From contig CADWAF010000489.1 in the NCBI GenBank assembly GCA_902984215.1, positions 1 to 10,447 on the forward strand: a DNA stretch of 10,447 bases, in the 5' to 3' direction. This stretch comes from Willaertia magna (Eukaryota > Heterolobosea > Eutetramitea > Acrasida > Naegleriidae). Both the position numbers and the translations under genes were made by a program. Under the pieces are notes generated by a model. The model had not been told where the DNA came from and searched no databases. It was given only the letters and a program-made list of their open reading frames with translations. Shown here piece by piece: positions 6,960-10,447 of this stretch. Positions within the stretch are counted from its first letter, which is position 1; the number at the start of each line of letters is the position of its first letter.

Positions 6960-8842
6960 TTTGGAATTATAATTACTTTTTTCGTTTTCGACTTTATAAT
7001 GTGAAGGAATATTGGTTAGATCATTCCAAAAGGTAGTGCTATGAAATTAAGCTCCATTGGATTCCAGAATTCCTTTAGGGCATCGTTGTTGTGGTTCCAA
7101 AAATTGAACTTTACTGAATGAATGTTCTCCTTTGTTGCAAATCGGTCCCAAACAAAAGGACCATAAAGACGATTCAACTCTATAAACAGTTTTTTCGTTG
7201 TTTGTCATTCCTCTTTGTTGAATCTTGAAAGAAAGTCTGAAATTATATTCAGTTTTGAGGGAATGTATTGCACTTTCCTTATAAGCCAATTATTCATAAA
7301 ACACACTTTCCAAATTTCTTTAACTATCTCTGTTAAGGATGTAATTTTTTTATAACTTTTCCTCAAATAGGACATTGCAGCCATGTTGTCTATTCTGAAC
7401 AAAAACTGTGTTCCTTCTGGGAATAACTTCTCTTGAGCTGCTAGTTGGAGAATCTTTAAAACTGTTTTCAGTTTTTTCTTGTTTATGTATATCATTTCCT
7501 CTAAATCTTCCCATTCCCCAATAAACATCTGATTGTTCGTTATATCACCATACCTTGTTAATAAAAAATCTGTAGTTATCACAGTAAGGTTCATTTCTAG
7601 CTCTAAAGAGATTGTTTTGTCCATTAAAATCATCTTCTTTATAACCAAAAGGTCCTTTAAAGCACCTTTGTTTATTATCATCAATCTGTTGTAGTCCATA
7701 GAGCTTTGCAGAACTGACAACATGTTCTTTTTTAGTTTCCATAGGAGTGAACTAATAATTGGGATAACCAAATTTATGAATTCCAACTTTCTAATTAGTT
7801 TAGCTATCTTTTTCAATTTTATCTTTATTCTGTTCTGACCCTTCCAAATAAATTTCTCTATCATTAAAATAATTTGAGTCCTCTTGTCTAAAAGGACAGA
7901 CAGGACCCCTTGAATTAAGTTTATTATAAATCTTAAATATTCCAATGATTGTATTAGTATTAGAATACTCTTTTCGTATTGTATAATCCAACCCAAATCC
8001 TAAAGCAGGTTGATAACAGTGTTCGTGTGTATTAAGTAAATATTTTAATTCTCTGCTACAATCAAAAAATCATCTATGTAGACAAAAATTATAATTTCTT
8101 GATTTCTCAATACTCTGATTGGTTCTTTCATGATTTTTGTAAAGAGTTGATGCGCTAAATTCAGTCCAAAAGGAAGGACATTGAAACAGTAAATCTTCTC
8201 CTTCCACCTGAATCCCAATAGGTTCCTTGAATTCTGATAGATTGGAATATGAAAATAACCCTTCTTTAGGTCCAACTTTGTCATTCACTAACTTTTTTTC
8301 AAGAATTTTATTATTATAGTAAGTGTGTCTAGTTTGAAATGAACCGGGTTCAGTCCCCTGTTCACTTTTCTCAAGTCCAAAATCAATCTGAACTGATTCG
8401 AACCCTTTTTTGGAACTAAGTGAACCGGGTTCAAAATAACGTTCTCGTTTAATGAGATTACTTTTTCTAAAATCATTGTATCCATTTCTTTGTCCATCCA
8501 CGCTATCTCTTTTAGTTGATTGATTGTGTTATTTCCAAAGTTTCTCCACTTCACTTCGTCCAAATTGAAAATAATCCCATAACGAATCCAGTTCACTATC
8601 ATATCTGGTGAACCAATTTCCTTCCACCTTTTGTGGAACATACTCAATTTCTCTGCTATTATTGAGTTATTGTTGATTAGAATTATTACTGTGATTACTC
8701 TCATTATTGTTGCTGTTTTTGTAATTTTTATTGTTATTATTGAGTTTTTGTTTCTTAATATTATTGTTAGAATTATTATTGTATTTACTTTTTTCGGTAT
8801 TACCCCTTTTGTTATTATGGTGTGCTTGAGAACTAGCCGCAT
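6803..8842 (-). pseudogene. Pol polyprotein of copy 2: RT, RNase H, methyltransferase-like; six premature stops
   Basis: A 680-codon frame matching copy 1 without indels. RT motifs TKLDLKKGYFHIPI and FVYIDD remain, and PFGL is intact here. The first RNase H Asp is present (codon 7568-7570), but its surroundings are altered (LLTRYG where copy 1 has SLTGYG). The methyltransferase signature has become ALPF (APPF in copy 1). Stops: TAG 8288-8290 and TGA 8285-8287 (a Trp-Trp pair in copy 1), TAA 8045-8047 and TAG 8000-8002 (both CAG), TGA 7205-7207 (TGG) and TAA 7016-7018 (CAA). All arise from C-to-T or G-to-A. No functional product is possible. Confidence 0.92.
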
Positions 8843-9917
8843 TATTAGTTTTTTGAACTAATGTTTTTGCTAAGTTGTCCTCTTGCTATTCTTTAATTTT
8901 CTTGGCTATTTTCTTTTCTAAGGCATATTTTAACGAATCTTCATATATATAATCATTAAAGATTTCTAGACTAGCTACCATGTTACCCCTCTTAACACCA
9001 GATTTAATTATAACCTTTCTAAGAGTTGATAATAAAGCAACTAGTTCCCTTAATTCTATTTTTGTAGTAAGGTCAATTGTTCTAAGAGCAGCAATTTGAA
9101 TTCTGTTCAACCAATTATACATGAGGAAATCTAATTTCATAGATTCTGCCTTAAATTCTTTACATTCAGTAGTAAGAAAGAGTTTAATATAGTCTGGGTT
9201 AGATAAAGCCCCGCTATATTTTCTAAAGAGTTCACTAATACGATTATTAAAGTTAGTTTCAGTCTTGAAACTATTACTGATTTGTACCTTACTTTGCATC
9301 CATAGACTTAATAACTATTTTACATTGAGCTTTTCAATTTTTTTAACTGCAAAACCAAATTTCACTAAATCCTGAGCTATGTTAATACAATCATTCGCAA
9401 TGGAAGGATTAAGGTTAAGATTAACTTTTTTATCTTCTTCTTCCTCATTATTATTTTCACCTGTAATGTTAGCATTAGTGTTTGTATTATTTCTGTTGCT
9501 AACATTGTTAATTAAGTTTAACAGTTCCTCAGTTTCATTGTTATTGCTGGAATTCCTGATTGTATTTAAGTTTTGATTAGTATCTTGGTTGTTGACAAGC
9601 AAATTTAAGATTTGCTGTTGTTGTAAAAGGATAAAACCAAGATTAACTTGATTGTTGGTTGGAATCGTATTAGATGAAGAAGTATTGTTGGTTAGGATTG
9701 TATTAGATGAAGATACATTATTATTGTTGGAACCAGAACTACCTACACTACTAATGTTAGACCACAACGCAATAGATGAATTCATGAGATTACTTAGGCC
9801 ATTATTTGGTAAACCAGAGTTAAGACCTCCTAATCTAATATTACTTGTACCTAAAGTTCTATTAGAAGAACCAGGTAATTTAGAATCACTGACGTTGTTT
9901 GAATCGTTTTGAGACAT
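8667..9917 (-). pseudogene. Gag-like protein of copy 2, two premature stops
   Basis: The same 1251-nt frame as gag of copy 1 (ATG 9917 to TAA 8667). TAG at 9315-9317 and TAG at 8886-8888 both replace CAG codons. The Asn-rich N-terminus, the helical middle and the basic Asn-rich C-terminus are recognisable. Missense changes are mostly transitions, for example Gly to Ser, Ala to Val and Pro to Leu in the N-terminal repeat region. Confidence 0.88.
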
Positions 9918-9967
9918 AGTTTGTATGCAGTAGTAATTTGTATTATTTATTGTATTATTTATTGTAT

Positions 9968-10135
9968 TATTAACATCAAGCAATCTTATGAAGATTGTAA
10001 TACTTGTGTGAGTATTTTTTAGTGGAAAGCCATTGAGTAATAAAAACTACAAAAGTAGTTGTTTATATACTCAGCTTTCCCGCCAATTCTTACTTCTTGT
10101 AAACAAAAAAGTTACATGTTTACATGAACTTCCAA
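9968..10135 (-). repeat. Direct repeat R4 (5' R of copy 2)
   Basis: 168 bp, differing from R2 at two sites (9976 and 10108, both toward A/T). The change at 10108 breaks the AAGAAGT arm of one terminal inverted repeat. It ends at CCAA (10135), 15 bp before the ATG of the phosphoesterase gene on the opposite strand. Confidence 0.93.
10062..10069 (-). promoter_or_regulatory. TATA-like element in R4
   Basis: TATATAAA on the minus strand, directed into copy 2. It is unmutated, so the promoter part of this dead copy may still be active. Whether R also drives the divergent gene at 10151 cannot be told from sequence. Confidence 0.45.
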
Positions 10136-10150
10136 AAAATTAAAAAAAAA

Positions 10151-10447
10151 ATGAAAATTTTATTCTCTTCCGATTTACACGGAAATCTCTATCAATATCA
10201 AAAACTAATTGACTTTGCGAACGAACAAGATGGTAAAATTAAATTAATTATTTTAGGCGGTGATTTATTTCTAAAAAACAAGGCTGAAAGAAATTTGGAT
10301 GATTATCAACATTTAATTGAAAATAAAAGGGTAGATAAACATCATTTATATTTTACTGATAAAATATTACCAATTTTAAAACAATTCAAATATGGAAAGA
10401 TAATTGTGACCTTTGGGAATGCCGATTTATTTACTGATATTTCTTAT
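10151..10447 (+). CDS. Calcineurin-like metallophosphoesterase, N-terminal part (runs off the window)
   Basis: 99 codons are open from ATG 10151 to the window edge without a stop. The protein starts MKILFSSDLHGN, giving the D-x-H metal-binding motif (Asp8, His10). ILGGD follows (Asp38), then FGNAD with Asn90, a variant of the GN(H/C)(D/E) motif that recalls the GNCD form of YfcE-type phosphodiesterases. This order and spacing are typical of the binuclear-metal phosphoesterase superfamily. No signal peptide is seen. Substrate and length cannot be judged because the end is missing. The ATG follows an A-rich stretch and is the first codon of the conserved fold, so the start is convincing. No intron is visible in the part shown. 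Confidence 0.85.
   Translation, partial: MKILFSSDLHGNLYQYQKLIDFANEQDGKIKLIILGGDLFLKNKAERNLDDYQHLIENKRVDKHHLYFTDKILPILKQFKYGKIIVTFGNADLFTDISY

Larger units (their letters stand above)
5529..10135 (-). mobile_element. YR retrotransposon copy 2, heavily mutated
   Basis: A second 4607-bp element in the same orientation as copy 1 and collinear at a constant 4627-bp offset: gag start 5290/9917, pol end 2176/6803 and YR end 1229/5856 all agree. The coding interior differs by several percent, almost entirely transitions, and mostly with copy 2 carrying T or A where copy 1 has C or G. Eleven in-frame stops interrupt gag, pol and YR. It is therefore a separate insertion or an old duplicate, not an assembly repeat of copy 1. 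No protein of this copy is intact. Confidence 0.93.

Noticed and set aside
5997..9317. A variant genetic code (UAA/UAG read as Gln) explaining the in-frame stops
   Set aside because: Several stops replace Trp (TGG to TAG or TGA), both copies use CAA/CAG freely for Gln, and the ORFs end on TAA or TAG at the same places in both copies. Mutation explains all of them.
902..10135. LTR retrotransposon (Copia/Gypsy) with R repeats as LTRs
   Set aside because: There is no aspartic protease or DDE integrase, a tyrosine recombinase is present, there is no target-site duplication, and tail B lies outside the 3' repeat.
902..10135. Tandem pair as an assembly duplication of one element
   Set aside because: The copies differ at many sites, with different stop codons, and have a unique 20-bp spacer. 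A sequencing or assembly duplicate would be nearly identical throughout.
1026..10135. CRISPR-like direct repeat array
   Set aside because: The four R copies are 168 bp, spaced by kilobases or by tail B, and are ends of retroelements.

Overview
The window is AT-rich eukaryotic repeat DNA. Most of it (902-10135) is two head-to-tail copies of one tyrosine-recombinase (YR) retrotransposon of the DIRS/PAT/Ngaro order, both coding on the minus strand. The eukaryotic call rests on this element class, the Asn-rich Gag-like protein and the very low GC. The species cannot be fixed from the sequence. AT-rich fungi (including arbuscular mycorrhizal fungi) and amoebozoans are possible hosts.

Layout, left to right. 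1-695 is a fold-back element: two ~324-bp inverted arms around a 48-bp centre, with no gene. 696-901 is unassigned AT-rich DNA. 902-5508 is retroelement copy 1. 5509-5528 is a 20-bp spacer. 5529-10135 is retroelement copy 2. From 10151 to the window edge there is the 5' part of a calcineurin-like metallophosphoesterase gene on the plus strand, starting 15 bp beyond copy 2.

Each retroelement is 4607 bp. Every homologous position is offset by exactly 4627 bp, so there is no net length change between copies. Read in the coding (minus) direction the order is: 168-bp direct repeat R, short leader, Gag-like ORF (416 codons), Pol ORF (679 codons: reverse transcriptase, RNase H, Dam-like methyltransferase), YR ORF (367 codons), second R, then a 124-bp tail B present only at the 3' end. 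Neighbouring ORFs overlap in different frames. The layout R-gag-pol-YR-R-B resembles the direct-repeat YR retrotransposons (PAT/Kangaroo/Ngaro) more than inverted-repeat DIRS1. However, the extra internal B copy of the usual A1...B1-A2-B2 plan is not seen.

Both copies are broken. Copy 1 keeps an intact Gag frame but has one stop in pol and two in YR. Copy 2 has eleven premature stops across gag, pol and YR, each explained by C-to-T or G-to-A change at a CAG, CAA or TGG codon. The coding interiors differ almost only by such transitions, while the R repeats are nearly identical and R2 and R3 are exactly identical. The points most worth attention are the unusual terminal architecture with a structured tail, the tandem arrangement, the hypermutation-like decay with changing polarity along the element, and the insertion next to the phosphoesterase start codon.
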